From the NCBI RefSeq assembly GCF_928391935.1, contig NZ_CAKMTD010000003.1, positions 124,001 through 188,000 on the forward strand: DNA of 64,000 nt. The letters are read 5' to 3'. The stretch is from Rothia nasimurium (GTDB lineage: Bacteria; Actinomycetota; Actinomycetes; Actinomycetales; Micrococcaceae). The notes under the pieces are model-generated. The model was not told the origin of the DNA. It made no database searches and saw only the letters and a program-made list of their open reading frames with translations. Shown here one piece after another: positions 23,684 through 31,634 of this stretch (the stretch's first letter is position 1; every line of letters begins with the position of its first letter). A program made the position numbers and the translations under genes.

Positions 23684-25066
23684 CTACTTGGTCAGCTTGG
23701 CTGCCAGGTAGGCGGTGACCTGGTCGAGGGAGACGCGTTCTTGGGTCATGGTGTCGCGTTCGCGGATGGTGACGGCCTGGTCGTCGAGGGTGTCGAAGTC
23801 GACGGTGATGCAGAAGGGGGTGCCGATTTCGTCCTGGCGGCGGTAGCGGCGGCCGATGGCGCCGGCGTCGTCGTAGTCGATGTTCCAGTTGCGGCGGAGT
23901 TCGTCGGCCAGGTTCTTGGCGGTGGGGACGAGCTCTTCCTTCTTGGACAGGGGCAGGACGGCTGCCTTGACGGGGGCCAGGCGCGGGTCGAGCTTGAGCA
24001 CGGTGCGCTTGTCAACGCCGCCCTTGGTGTTGGGGGCTTCATCTTCGACGTAGGAGTCAACCAGGAAGGCCATCATGGAGCGGGTCAGGCCGAAGGAGGG
24101 CTCAATGACGTAGGGCACGTAGCGTTCGCCGGTGCCCTGGTCGAAGTATTCGAGCTTGGCGTTGGAGTGTTCGTTGTGCACACCGAGGTCGTAGTTGGTG
24201 CGGTTGGCAACGCCCATGAGTTCGCCCCATTCAGAGCCCTGGAAACCGAAGCGGTATTCGAGGTCCATGGTGCCGGCTGAGTAGTGGGCGCGGTCGTCTT
24301 CGGGCACGTCGAACTTGCGCATGTTGTCGGGGTTGATGCCGAGGTCTACGAACCAGTTCCAGCAGTCTTCAATCCACTGGTCATAGTACTTGGGGGCGTC
24401 GTCGGGGTGCACGAAGTATTCGATTTCCATCTGTTCGAACTCGCGGGTTCGGAAGATGAAGTTGCCGGGGGTGATTTCGTTGCGGAAGGCCTTGCCGATC
24501 TGGCCGATGCCGAAGGGGGGACGCTTGCGGGCGGCGGTGACGACGTTGTTGAAGTTGACGAAGATGCCCTGGGCGGTTTCGGGGCGCATGTAGTGCAGGC
24601 CTTCTTCGTTGTCGACGGGGCCGAGGTAGGTTTTCATGAGGCCGGAGAAGTTTTGGGGTTCGGTCCACTGGCCCTTGGTGCCGCACTTGGGGCAGACGAT
24701 GTCGTCCATGCCGTTTTCGGGGGCGCGGCCCTTCTTGGCTTCGAAGGCTTCGATGAGGTGGTCCTGGCGGTGGCGGGAGTGGCAGGAGAGGCATTCGACG
24801 AGGGGGTCGGTGAAGGTTGCGACGTGGCCTGATGCTTCCCAGACTGCCTTGGGCAGGATGATGGAGGAGTCGAGGCCGACCATGTCTTCGCGTCCGCGTA
24901 CGAAGGTCTGCCACCACTGCTGGCGGATGTTTTCTTTGAGTTCGGCACCGAGCGGGCCGTAGTCCCAGGCGGAGCGGGATCCGCCGTAGATTTCGCCTGC
25001 TTGGAAGACGAATCCGCGGCGCTTGGCCAGTGAAATGACGTTATCGAGTTTGGACTTCGGTGCCAT
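23684..25066 (-). CDS. glyS: Glycine--tRNA ligase (dimeric class II)
   Basis: Charges tRNA-Gly. The 460-residue protein is the eukaryote-like alpha2 form: [12 protein letters not shown] and [14 protein letters not shown] at the N-terminus, a zinc-binding pair CLSCHSRH / CPKCGTKG, motif 2 [19 protein letters not shown] and the C-terminal anticodon-binding domain ([25 protein letters not shown]). The ATG at 25066 ([10 protein letters not shown]) fits family starts better than a GTG 11 codons upstream, and an AGGAG lies 13 bases before it. It is transcribed alone. Confidence 0.96.
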   Translation of the reverse strand: MAPKSKLDNVISLAKRRGFVFQAGEIYGGSRSAWDYGPLGAELKENIRQQWWQTFVRGREDMVGLDSSIILPKAVWEASGHVATFTDPLVECLSCHSRHRQDHLIEAFEAKKGRAPENGMDDIVCPKCGTKGQWTEPQNFSGLMKTYLGPVDNEEGLHYMRPETAQGIFVNFNNVVTAARKRPPFGIGQIGKAFRNEITPGNFIFRTREFEQMEIEYFVHPDDAPKYYDQWIEDCWNWFVDLGINPDNMRKFDVPEDDRAHYSAGTMDLEYRFGFQGSEWGELMGVANRTNYDLGVHNEHSNAKLEYFDQGTGERYVPYVIEPSFGLTRSMMAFLVDSYVEDEAPNTKGGVDKRTVLKLDPRLAPVKAAVLPLSKKEELVPTAKNLADELRRNWNIDYDDAGAIGRRYRRQDEIGTPFCITVDFDTLDDQAVTIRERDTMTQERVSLDQVTAYLAAKLTK

Positions 25067-25230
25067 GGTCTGTGTTGTTCTCCTATGAGCCTGCGCCACC
25101 GGCTGTGGCGTGCTTGGGGTTAGTCAGCGGGCGCCGGTGTTGGCGCACACGCCTTTAAGCCTACCGTAGGTGGCGGGGTGGGGGCGGACGCTTGTGGTTG
25201 GTTACACGCGGTGCGGTGGGGTTGGGGCGG

Positions 25231-25236
25231 TAGAGT
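25231..25236 (+). promoter_or_regulatory. -10 element of a leaderless S4-protein transcript
   Basis: TAGAGT ends 7 bases before the ATG at 25244, and no ribosome binding site is present. Confidence 0.55.
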
Positions 25237-25243
25237 GGTGGGT

Positions 25244-25462
25244 ATGAGTATTGAGTCTGTGTTTATTCGTGATGAGATGATTCGCCTGGGCCAGTTTTTG
25301 AAGCTGGCTAACCTGGTGGAGAACGGGGTCCATGCCCGCGAGGTGATCCAGGACGGCCTGGTGAAGGTGAACGGGGAGATTTGTGAGCAGCGGGGCCGGC
25401 AGTTGCATGCTGGCGATACCGTGGAGTTAAACGGTGTGACGGTAAAGGTTGATTCTGAGTAG
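25244..25462 (+). CDS. RNA-binding S4 domain protein (YbcJ-like)
   Basis: A 72-residue protein that is essentially one S4 RNA-binding fold: IRLGQFLKLANLVENGVHAREVIQDGLVKVNGE and RQLHAGDTVELNG. YbcJ/RlbA-like proteins bind structured RNA and are linked to ribosome biology; the exact role is unknown. The ATG at 25244 is preferred over an upstream in-frame start because TAGAGT lies exactly 7 bases before it (leaderless type). It converges with the esterase gene across a strong bidirectional terminator. Confidence 0.9.
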   Translation: MSIESVFIRDEMIRLGQFLKLANLVENGVHAREVIQDGLVKVNGEICEQRGRQLHAGDTVELNGVTVKVDSE

Positions 25463-25483
25463 GTTTTTCCTGCCAGCTATATC

Positions 25484-25512
25484 AAAGCCCGGAGGGTTTC
25501 CCTCCGGGCTTT
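25484..25512. terminator. Bidirectional terminator between S4 and esterase genes
   Basis: A 12-bp perfect stem (25484-25495 with 25501-25512) lies between convergent genes. Confidence 0.85.
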
Positions 25513-25537
25513 GTGCTACTTGTGGGCTGGTTGTTGG

Positions 25538-26227
25538 TTAGCTGAGGACCTGCTGTTTGATGAAGTCTGCGAAGTGGTCTAGTTCTTCGGCTGAGACGGA
25601 GTGGGCCAGGCCCGGGTAGGTGTGGATGGTGGCTTGGGCGAATTTGTGGGCCCAGTCGGCGGTGTAGGCGATTTTGTCGGCGGGGATAACGGTGTCGGCG
25701 TCGCCTCGGCCCCAGAAGAGGGGCAGGGGGGTGAGGACGAATTCTGCGTCCATAAAGTAGTTGTCGCCGCCGTCGACGACGTAGCCGGAGAGGCCGACGA
25801 CGGCCTTGAAGAGTTTGGGTTTGCGGCGGGCGGCGCTGGTGGCGACGGCCATGCCTTGGGAGAAGCCGACGAGGGTGATGGATTCGAATTCGTCAGCGAT
25901 GGCTGAGACCCACATGAGGAGGTAGTCGGTGGCTAGTTCGATGGCTTTGAAGCTGACGGTGTGTAGCTGCTGGTTGAGGGGCCACCACTGGTAGCCTTGG
26001 GCGGTTTGTTTGACTTCGGCGGTGTCGGCGTCGGCGGGGAGGACGTAGCCGACCGGCTGGGGGGCTCGCATGGCTGCGTAGGTGATTTTGTCTTCGGGTA
26101 GGTTGATGTGTCCGCGGAGGCCCATGAGGTCTTTTTCGTTGGAGCCGTAGCCGTGGAGGAAGAGGACGAGGTGGGTTCCGGCCCAGCCGTCCTTGGTGCG
26201 GGAGAAGTCTACGGTGTAGTCAGCCAT
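25538..26227 (-). CDS. Alpha/beta hydrolase, phospholipase/carboxylesterase family
   Basis: A 229-residue serine hydrolase of the acyl-protein-thioesterase-like family. Visible are the oxyanion segment LFLHGYGSNEKDL, the nucleophile elbow VGFSQGMAVA, the acid region FWGRGDADTVIP and the catalytic His in YPGLAHSVS. No signal peptide, so it is cytoplasmic. The substrate is an unknown small ester. The ATG follows AAGGAG. It ends toward the S4 gene and lies downstream of metX, but a gap of about 100 bases argues against cotranscription. Confidence 0.88.
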   Translation of the reverse strand: MADYTVDFSRTKDGWAGTHLVLFLHGYGSNEKDLMGLRGHINLPEDKITYAAMRAPQPVGYVLPADADTAEVKQTAQGYQWWPLNQQLHTVSFKAIELATDYLLMWVSAIADEFESITLVGFSQGMAVATSAARRKPKLFKAVVGLSGYVVDGGDNYFMDAEFVLTPLPLFWGRGDADTVIPADKIAYTADWAHKFAQATIHTYPGLAHSVSAEELDHFADFIKQQVLS

Positions 26228-26328
26228 GTAAAGCTCCTTGGTGCGCTTGAGTGGGGCTTAGGTATCTTTCACGTTACCTAATCTTGCTGGTTGGGGGTAG
26301 GGAGTTCGCGCAGGGGGTAGGAGGTTGT

Positions 26329-27555
26329 TTACGCCACGATCTTGAGGTGGCGGGTTGGGGTGGCGGTTGTTTCGTCGGCGGCGTCCTGGGTTTCAATGCT
26401 GGTGGCAAGGATCCGCTCAAGCTGTTCGTGCTCAATGAGGAAGCCGTCGTGGCCGCAGGGTGAATGAATCACGGCAGGTTCTACCGGGGTGGGTAGGGCT
26501 GCTGCCAGAATGTGGGAGTCGGAGGGGAAGAAGAGCCGGTCGGAGTCGACGTAGGCGATAGTCCAGTTGCAGCTGGTGCGGGCTAGGGCCTTGTCCAGGC
26601 CGCCGCGGTCGCGGCCGAGGTCGTGGGAGAGGAGGGCTTCGTTGATGGCCAGGTAGGAGTTGGCGTCGAAGCGGGCGGTGAGTTTGGAGCCGTGGTGGTC
26701 CAGGTAGTTTTCGACCTGGTAGCGGCCTCGGTCTGCGGGGACTGGGTGCAGGACGTCGTGGCCGTCTTGGGCGTCGCGGCCGAAGCGGAAGTGGAGTTCG
26801 GCGGCGGAGCGGTAGGTGGTGTGGGCGATGCGTCGGGCCAGGGCTAGGCCGTTTTCGGGGCCGGGGCCGGGGTAGTAGTCGCCGCCGGCGAAGGAGGGGT
26901 CTTGGCGGATGGCCAGGTTTTGCATGTGGCCCCAGGCTATTTGTTCGGCGGTGGCGGCTGGGCCGGAGGCAATGACGGCTACGGAGCGGACGAGGTTGGG
27001 GTAGGTGACGGCCCATTCGGCGGCGCGGGCCCCGCCGAGGGAGCCGCCGATGACGTGGTGGAGGGAGGTGACGCCGAGCTGGTCAAGTAGGCGTTTTTCG
27101 GCGTGGACGGAGTCGCGGATGGTAACTAGGGGGAAGCGGGATCCCCAGGGCTTCTGTTCTGGGTCGACGCTGGCCGGGGCGGGTGAGGCGGGGCCGGTGG
27201 AGCCGTAGCAGCCCCCGAGGATGTTGGGGGAAATGACGAAGTATTTGTCGGTGTCAATGACGCGGCCGGGGCCGACGGCGGTGGGCCACCAGCCTGCTGC
27301 CTCGGCGGCCTCGCGGTCTTGCTCGCTGGCGTCCGCCCCGACGCGCCCTGCTGAGACGTGGGTGTCTCCGGTGAGGGCGTGCAGGATCAGGACGGCGTTG
27401 TCGCCCGCCTCGTTGAGGGTTCCCCAGGTTTCGTAACCGAGCGTAACATCTGGCAGGGTAACGCCAGATTCGAGGGTGAGGTCGCCGATTGGGGCGTAGG
27501 TGAGGACGCCGTCGTTTCGGGTGGGGGTGGTGTCAGCGGGGCGGGCGGTCGTCAT
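26329..27555 (-). CDS. metX: Homoserine O-acetyltransferase
   Basis: Acetylates L-homoserine with acetyl-CoA in methionine synthesis. The 408-residue alpha/beta hydrolase-fold protein has LILHALTGDTHV, the NILGGCYGSTGP segment, the nucleophile motif HHVIGGSLGGARAAEW (Ser172), the acid region YVDSDRLFFPSDSH and the catalytic His in SPCGHDGFLIEHE. The ATG at 27555 follows AGGAAAGG and lies 4 bases after the metY stop codon, so metY-metX form an operon under the SAM-IV riboswitch. The N-terminus carries a short Ala/Thr extension. Confidence 0.95.
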   Translation of the reverse strand: MTTARPADTTPTRNDGVLTYAPIGDLTLESGVTLPDVTLGYETWGTLNEAGDNAVLILHALTGDTHVSAGRVGADASEQDREAAEAAGWWPTAVGPGRVIDTDKYFVISPNILGGCYGSTGPASPAPASVDPEQKPWGSRFPLVTIRDSVHAEKRLLDQLGVTSLHHVIGGSLGGARAAEWAVTYPNLVRSVAVIASGPAATAEQIAWGHMQNLAIRQDPSFAGGDYYPGPGPENGLALARRIAHTTYRSAAELHFRFGRDAQDGHDVLHPVPADRGRYQVENYLDHHGSKLTARFDANSYLAINEALLSHDLGRDRGGLDKALARTSCNWTIAYVDSDRLFFPSDSHILAAALPTPVEPAVIHSPCGHDGFLIEHEQLERILATSIETQDAADETTATPTRHLKIVA

Positions 27556-27559
27556 TGGG

Positions 27560-28915
27560 CTACCTTTCCTGAGCGATGGCGGTGAAGCCGAGTTCGAGGT
27601 CGGCGAGGATATCGTCGATGTGTTCGATACCTACCGAGAGGCGGATGAAGGCGGGGTTGATACCGATGGCTTCAAGCTCTTCGGTGGTGGACTGGCTGTG
27701 GGTGGTGGACGCCGGGTGTACGGCCAGGGATCGCACGTCACCGATGTTGACCAGCAGGGAGTGGAGGGAGAGGGAGTCCACGAATTTCTGGGCGGTTTCG
27801 GCGTCGGCGTCCTTGAGGGTGAAACCGAGGACGGCGCCGGCCCCCTTGGGCAGGTACTTTTGGGCCAGCTCGTAGTAGGGGGAATCGGGCAGGCCGGAGT
27901 AGGTGACCGATTCAACCTGGGGGTGGTCTTTGAGGAACTGGGCGACCTTGAGGGCGTTCTCGACATGGCGTTCTACGCGCAGGGAGAGGGTTTCAAGACC
28001 GATGGCGATGTTGAAGGCGTTGGTTGGTGAGATGGAGGAGCCCAGGTCGCGCAGGAGGGAGACGCGGGCTTTGAGGATGTAGGAGAGGTTGACTCCGAAG
28101 ACGCCGTCCGCGCCGAGGTCGCGGGCGTAGACCAGGCCGTGGTAGCTTTCGTCGGGCTGGTTGAAGAGGGGGTACTTGTCGGGGTAGGCGCCGTAGTCGA
28201 AGTTACCGGAGTCTACGATGACGCCGCCGACAGAGGTGCCGTGGCCACCCAGGTATTTGGTGGCTGAGTGGATGACCACGTCAGCACCGTGCTTGATGGG
28301 GTTGAGCAGGTAGGGGGTGGCAATGGTGTTATCGACGATGAGGGGCACACCCACCTCGTGGGCTATGCCTGAGACGGCTTCGATATCAAGGACGTCACCG
28401 CGGGGGTTGGGCAGGGTTTCTGCGAAGAAGGCCTTGGTGTTCTCGCGGGCTGCTGCCCGCCAGGATTCGGGGTCGGCAGGGTCGTCAACGAAAGTGGTTT
28501 CAATACCCAGGTTCTTGAGGGTGTACTTGAGCAGGTTGAAGCTGCCCCCGTAGAGGGAGGGGGAGGCAACAATGTGGTCCCCGGCCCCGGCGATGTTGAG
28601 GATTGCGAAAGTTGAGGCTGCCTGACCGCTGGCAAGTAGTAGGGCTCCGACGCCGCCTTCAAGAGCGGCAATACGGTTTTCCACTGCTTCCTGAGTGGGG
28701 TTGTTAATGCGGGAGTAGATGGGGCCTAGTTCTGAGAGGGCGAAGCGGCCAGCTGCCTGGGCGGAGTCCTTGAAGACGAAGGACGTGGTCTGGTAGATGG
28801 GCAGGGCGCGGGCGCCGGTAGCAGGGTCGGGTTCTTGGCCTGCGTGAATCTGCTGGGTTTCGAACTTCCAGCCAGTGGGGTTGGATGGGGTGGGAACGAT
28901 GTTCTCGGTGGTCAT
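27560..28915 (-). CDS. metY: O-acetylhomoserine sulfhydrylase
   Basis: A PLP enzyme making homocysteine from O-acetylhomoserine and sulfide. The 451-residue protein starts MTTENIVPTPSNPTGWKFET and contains IHAGQEPDPATGARALPIYQTTSF, YSRINNPTQEAVENRIAALEGG and the PLP-lysine motif VIHSATKYLGGHGTSVGG. The ATG at 28915 follows GGAG; a longer frame runs into the riboswitch region and is rejected. It is first in the metY-metX operon, which bypasses the cystathionine route. Confidence 0.96.
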   Translation of the reverse strand: MTTENIVPTPSNPTGWKFETQQIHAGQEPDPATGARALPIYQTTSFVFKDSAQAAGRFALSELGPIYSRINNPTQEAVENRIAALEGGVGALLLASGQAASTFAILNIAGAGDHIVASPSLYGGSFNLLKYTLKNLGIETTFVDDPADPESWRAAARENTKAFFAETLPNPRGDVLDIEAVSGIAHEVGVPLIVDNTIATPYLLNPIKHGADVVIHSATKYLGGHGTSVGGVIVDSGNFDYGAYPDKYPLFNQPDESYHGLVYARDLGADGVFGVNLSYILKARVSLLRDLGSSISPTNAFNIAIGLETLSLRVERHVENALKVAQFLKDHPQVESVTYSGLPDSPYYELAQKYLPKGAGAVLGFTLKDADAETAQKFVDSLSLHSLLVNIGDVRSLAVHPASTTHSQSTTEELEAIGINPAFIRLSVGIEHIDDILADLELGFTAIAQER

Positions 28916-29020
28916 GCGGTTACTCCATGATGTTTCAGTGTTTTCATTGAAACGGGCCGCATGCCTGTTCTTCCTCTGGGGAAGTCGGTGATGTCCTCGG
29001 GGAAAGAATAGAGGCACATC

Positions 29021-29138
29021 GGTCCCGCGCTTGCATACCTGGTTCTCGGTGGGTATGCCGGGTCTTCACCCAGGGCACCCCACCGCGGTTGGAGGGTTGC
29101 CGGCCAGCAAGCTGGGGCTTGGCGCTGGCTCTCTTGAC
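29021..29138 (-). ncRNA. SAM-IV riboswitch controlling metY-metX
   Basis: The minus strand carries the near-invariant SAM-IV core: GCCAGCGCCAAGCCCCAGC, CTTGCTGGCCGGCAACCC, TCCAACCGCGGTGGGGTGCC and GGGTGAAGACC, ending in CAAGCGCGGGACC. It closely matches actinobacterial SAM-IV elements such as that in Mycobacterium (recalled, not searched). It lies about 105 bases upstream of the metY start. Binding of S-adenosylmethionine is expected to lower expression of both genes. A TTGACG -35-like hexamer lies upstream. Confidence 0.93.
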
Positions 29139-29219
29139 CTGCCTCTAGTGTGGCTGGTGGGGGGCGGGGGCGTCAAGGCTCTGTCTTAAAGTTTCAGCAT
29201 GTGTCGTTGTATTGCGTAG

Positions 29220-29248
29220 GTTACGCTCCTGCTGGTGTCCTTTAGAAT
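29220..29248 (+). promoter_or_regulatory. Candidate promoter of oligopeptidase B
   Basis: GTTACG (29220-29225), a 17-base spacer and TAGAAT (29243-29248) precede the gene by about 35 bases. Confidence 0.55.
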
Positions 29249-29282
29249 GGTGGGAACTGAGCTTCTATGGAAAGGGCTGATG

Positions 29283-31454
29283 ATGTCTCTGAATCCTCCT
29301 GCTGCTAAGCGGGTTCCCACTGAACGAGTCCACCACGGTCATACTTTTGTTGACCCGTATGAGTGGTTGCGGGACAAAGAGAACCCTGAGGTCATTGAGT
29401 ATCTGACGGCCGAAAACACGTTTACTGAACAGGTCACTGCCCACCAGCAGCCGATGCGTGATGCGATCTTTGAAGAGATTAAGAACCGCACCCAGCTGAC
29501 CGACATGTCAGTTCCCTCCCGCCGGGGGGCCTGGTGGTATTTCAATCGGACGGTTGCTGGTGAACAGTACCCGGTGATGTGCCGGGTCCCTGCCCTGACT
29601 GAAGGTTCTGTGGAGGAACGCTACCAGCCCCCGCTGGTGCAGCCCGGCCAGCCCCTGGACGGGGAGCAGGTCGTCCTGGACTGCAACGAGTTTGCCCGCG
29701 ACATGGCCTTTTTCTCCCTGGGGTCCTTCCAGGTCACCCGCGACGGCTCCCTGCTGACCTTCGGTGTGGACGATTCTGGGGATGAGCGCTACACCCAGTA
29801 CTTCAAGAACCTCAACACCGGCGAGATCCTGGACGAAAAAATTGAGGACGTCTTCGCTGGCGCCTTCTTCGCCTCCGGCGCTAAGCACCTGATTTATACG
29901 GTGGCCGACGAGTCCTGGCGCCCCTATGAGGTGCGGGCCCACGCTATCGGCAGCGACCCCGCAGACGATATTGTCCTCTTCCACGAGGCAGACCAGGGCA
30001 TGTGGCTGGGGGCGTCCATGTCGTCCTCCCGCACCCACGTGGTGATCACCTCCTCCAACTCTGAGTTCTCCGAGAACCGTATTATCAATATCCACGAGCT
30101 GGGCCAGCTTGAACCCACCCTGATCATGCGGAGGGAAGAAGGGATTGAATACTCAGCTGATGTGATCGACGTTGAGGGCACCGGGTACCTGGTGCTGGGG
30201 CACAATGACGAGGCCCCCAACGGTGAGCTTGTTCTAGCCCCCCTGACCGACGACTACGTCCCCTACGCAGAGTTCAAGGCCTCCTGGATTCCCCTGGTGC
30301 CCCACCGCGCGGACGTCCGCCTGGAAAACTTTAAGTTCTCCCGCAACCACCTGGTGCTGATGGCCCGCGAAAACACCACCGTCAAGGTTTTTGTCACCTC
30401 CCGCGCAGAGGTAGCGGCCCAGGTGGCCCAGGCCCACCCCCAGGGCCTGAGCCTGCATGAGCCCGGTGGGTTTACCGAGGAGCTCTACACCTCAGCCTTC
30501 TCCGGGGTGAACATCATGTCCCCGGTGATCCGCCTGAACTACACCTCCTTCCTCACCCCCAACAGTATCTACGACTACTTCCCCGACACCGACGACCTGA
30601 TCCTGCGCCGACGCACCCCGGTCAAGGACTTTGAGCCGTCCCACTACACCGCCTACCGCATGTGGGCCCCGGCCCGTGACGGCGCCATGATCCCCCTGTC
30701 CGTCATCCACCGGGCTGACCTCGACAAAACCACCCAGAACCCTGTTATCCAGTACGGGTACGGCTCCTATGAAGCCTCCATGGACCCCTACTTCTCCATT
30801 CCCCGTCTGAGTGTGCTAGACCGTGGCGTCATCTGGGTTGTTGCCCATATTCGCGGCGGCGGCGAAATGGGCCGGGCCTGGTACACCGAAGGCAAAAAGC
30901 TCAAGAAAAAGAACACCTTCACCGACTTCATTGATGCCACAGACTTCCTCACCTCCCAGCCCTGGGTGGACGGCGAGCGCATCGGCATCATGGGCGGTTC
31001 AGCGGGTGGCCTGCTCATGGGCGCCGTGGTCAATATGGCCCCGGAGAAGTATGTCGCCTGCGTCGCCCAGGTTCCCTTCGTGGACGCCCTCACCACCATT
31101 TTGGACCCCAACCTGCCGCTGTCGGCCCTGGAATGGGAGGAATGGGGTAACCCCATCACCAGCAAGGAGGTGTACGACTATATGAAGTCCTACACCCCTT
31201 ACGAGAACATCCGCCCCGTCCGCTACCCGGCGATTGCGGCAGTGACGTCACTGAATGATACCCGCGTCTTCTACGTTGAGCCGGCCAAGTGGGTAGCTGC
31301 CTTGCGCGACACCATCGACCCGGCATCCCCCACTCCCCTGCTGAAGATCGAGATGGACGGCGGCCACGGCGGCGGATCTGGCCGGTACACCGCCTGGAAG
31401 GAAGTTGCCTGGGATTATTCTTTCCTGCTCCACCACTTAGGTATTCAGGGCTAG
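29283..31454 (+). CDS. ptrB: Oligopeptidase B (S9A serine peptidase)
   Basis: A 723-residue cytoplasmic peptidase cleaving short peptides after Arg/Lys. The N-terminal part is the seven-bladed propeller (starting AKRVPTERVHHGHTFVDPYEWLRD); the C-terminal catalytic domain has RGGGEMGRAWY, the Ser motif MGGSAGGLLMGAV, VPFVDALTTILDP with LEWEEWGNP (typical of oligopeptidase B rather than prolyl oligopeptidase) and the His motif DGGHGGGSGR. Of two adjacent ATGs (29280, 29283) the second has the better spacing to GGAAAGG. It is transcribed alone and diverges from metY. Confidence 0.93.
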   Translation: MSLNPPAAKRVPTERVHHGHTFVDPYEWLRDKENPEVIEYLTAENTFTEQVTAHQQPMRDAIFEEIKNRTQLTDMSVPSRRGAWWYFNRTVAGEQYPVMCRVPALTEGSVEERYQPPLVQPGQPLDGEQVVLDCNEFARDMAFFSLGSFQVTRDGSLLTFGVDDSGDERYTQYFKNLNTGEILDEKIEDVFAGAFFASGAKHLIYTVADESWRPYEVRAHAIGSDPADDIVLFHEADQGMWLGASMSSSRTHVVITSSNSEFSENRIINIHELGQLEPTLIMRREEGIEYSADVIDVEGTGYLVLGHNDEAPNGELVLAPLTDDYVPYAEFKASWIPLVPHRADVRLENFKFSRNHLVLMARENTTVKVFVTSRAEVAAQVAQAHPQGLSLHEPGGFTEELYTSAFSGVNIMSPVIRLNYTSFLTPNSIYDYFPDTDDLILRRRTPVKDFEPSHYTAYRMWAPARDGAMIPLSVIHRADLDKTTQNPVIQYGYGSYEASMDPYFSIPRLSVLDRGVIWVVAHIRGGGEMGRAWYTEGKKLKKKNTFTDFIDATDFLTSQPWVDGERIGIMGGSAGGLLMGAVVNMAPEKYVACVAQVPFVDALTTILDPNLPLSALEWEEWGNPITSKEVYDYMKSYTPYENIRPVRYPAIAAVTSLNDTRVFYVEPAKWVAALRDTIDPASPTPLLKIEMDGGHGGGSGRYTAWKEVAWDYSFLLHHLGIQG

Positions 31455-31634
31455 GGCCTGTAGCCTTAATGCTATAAGGACGGGTGAGCCGGGGCCCTCG
31501 CGTCCCCGGCTCCCCTCCTGGGGCCCGTCCCCACCGCTACCTATCGCGCAGGTAGTACCCTACAGGGCACTTTGCCACCCCTTCGCACCGGCAGCAAGGC
31601 CCTCTTTCTTGAATCACCACCACTTAGAGGCACC

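Noticed and set aside
23402-24280. 292-residue plus-strand reading frame opposite glyS
   Set aside because: It is the antisense shadow of glyS plus repeat DNA, with low-complexity Val/Gly/Glu composition.
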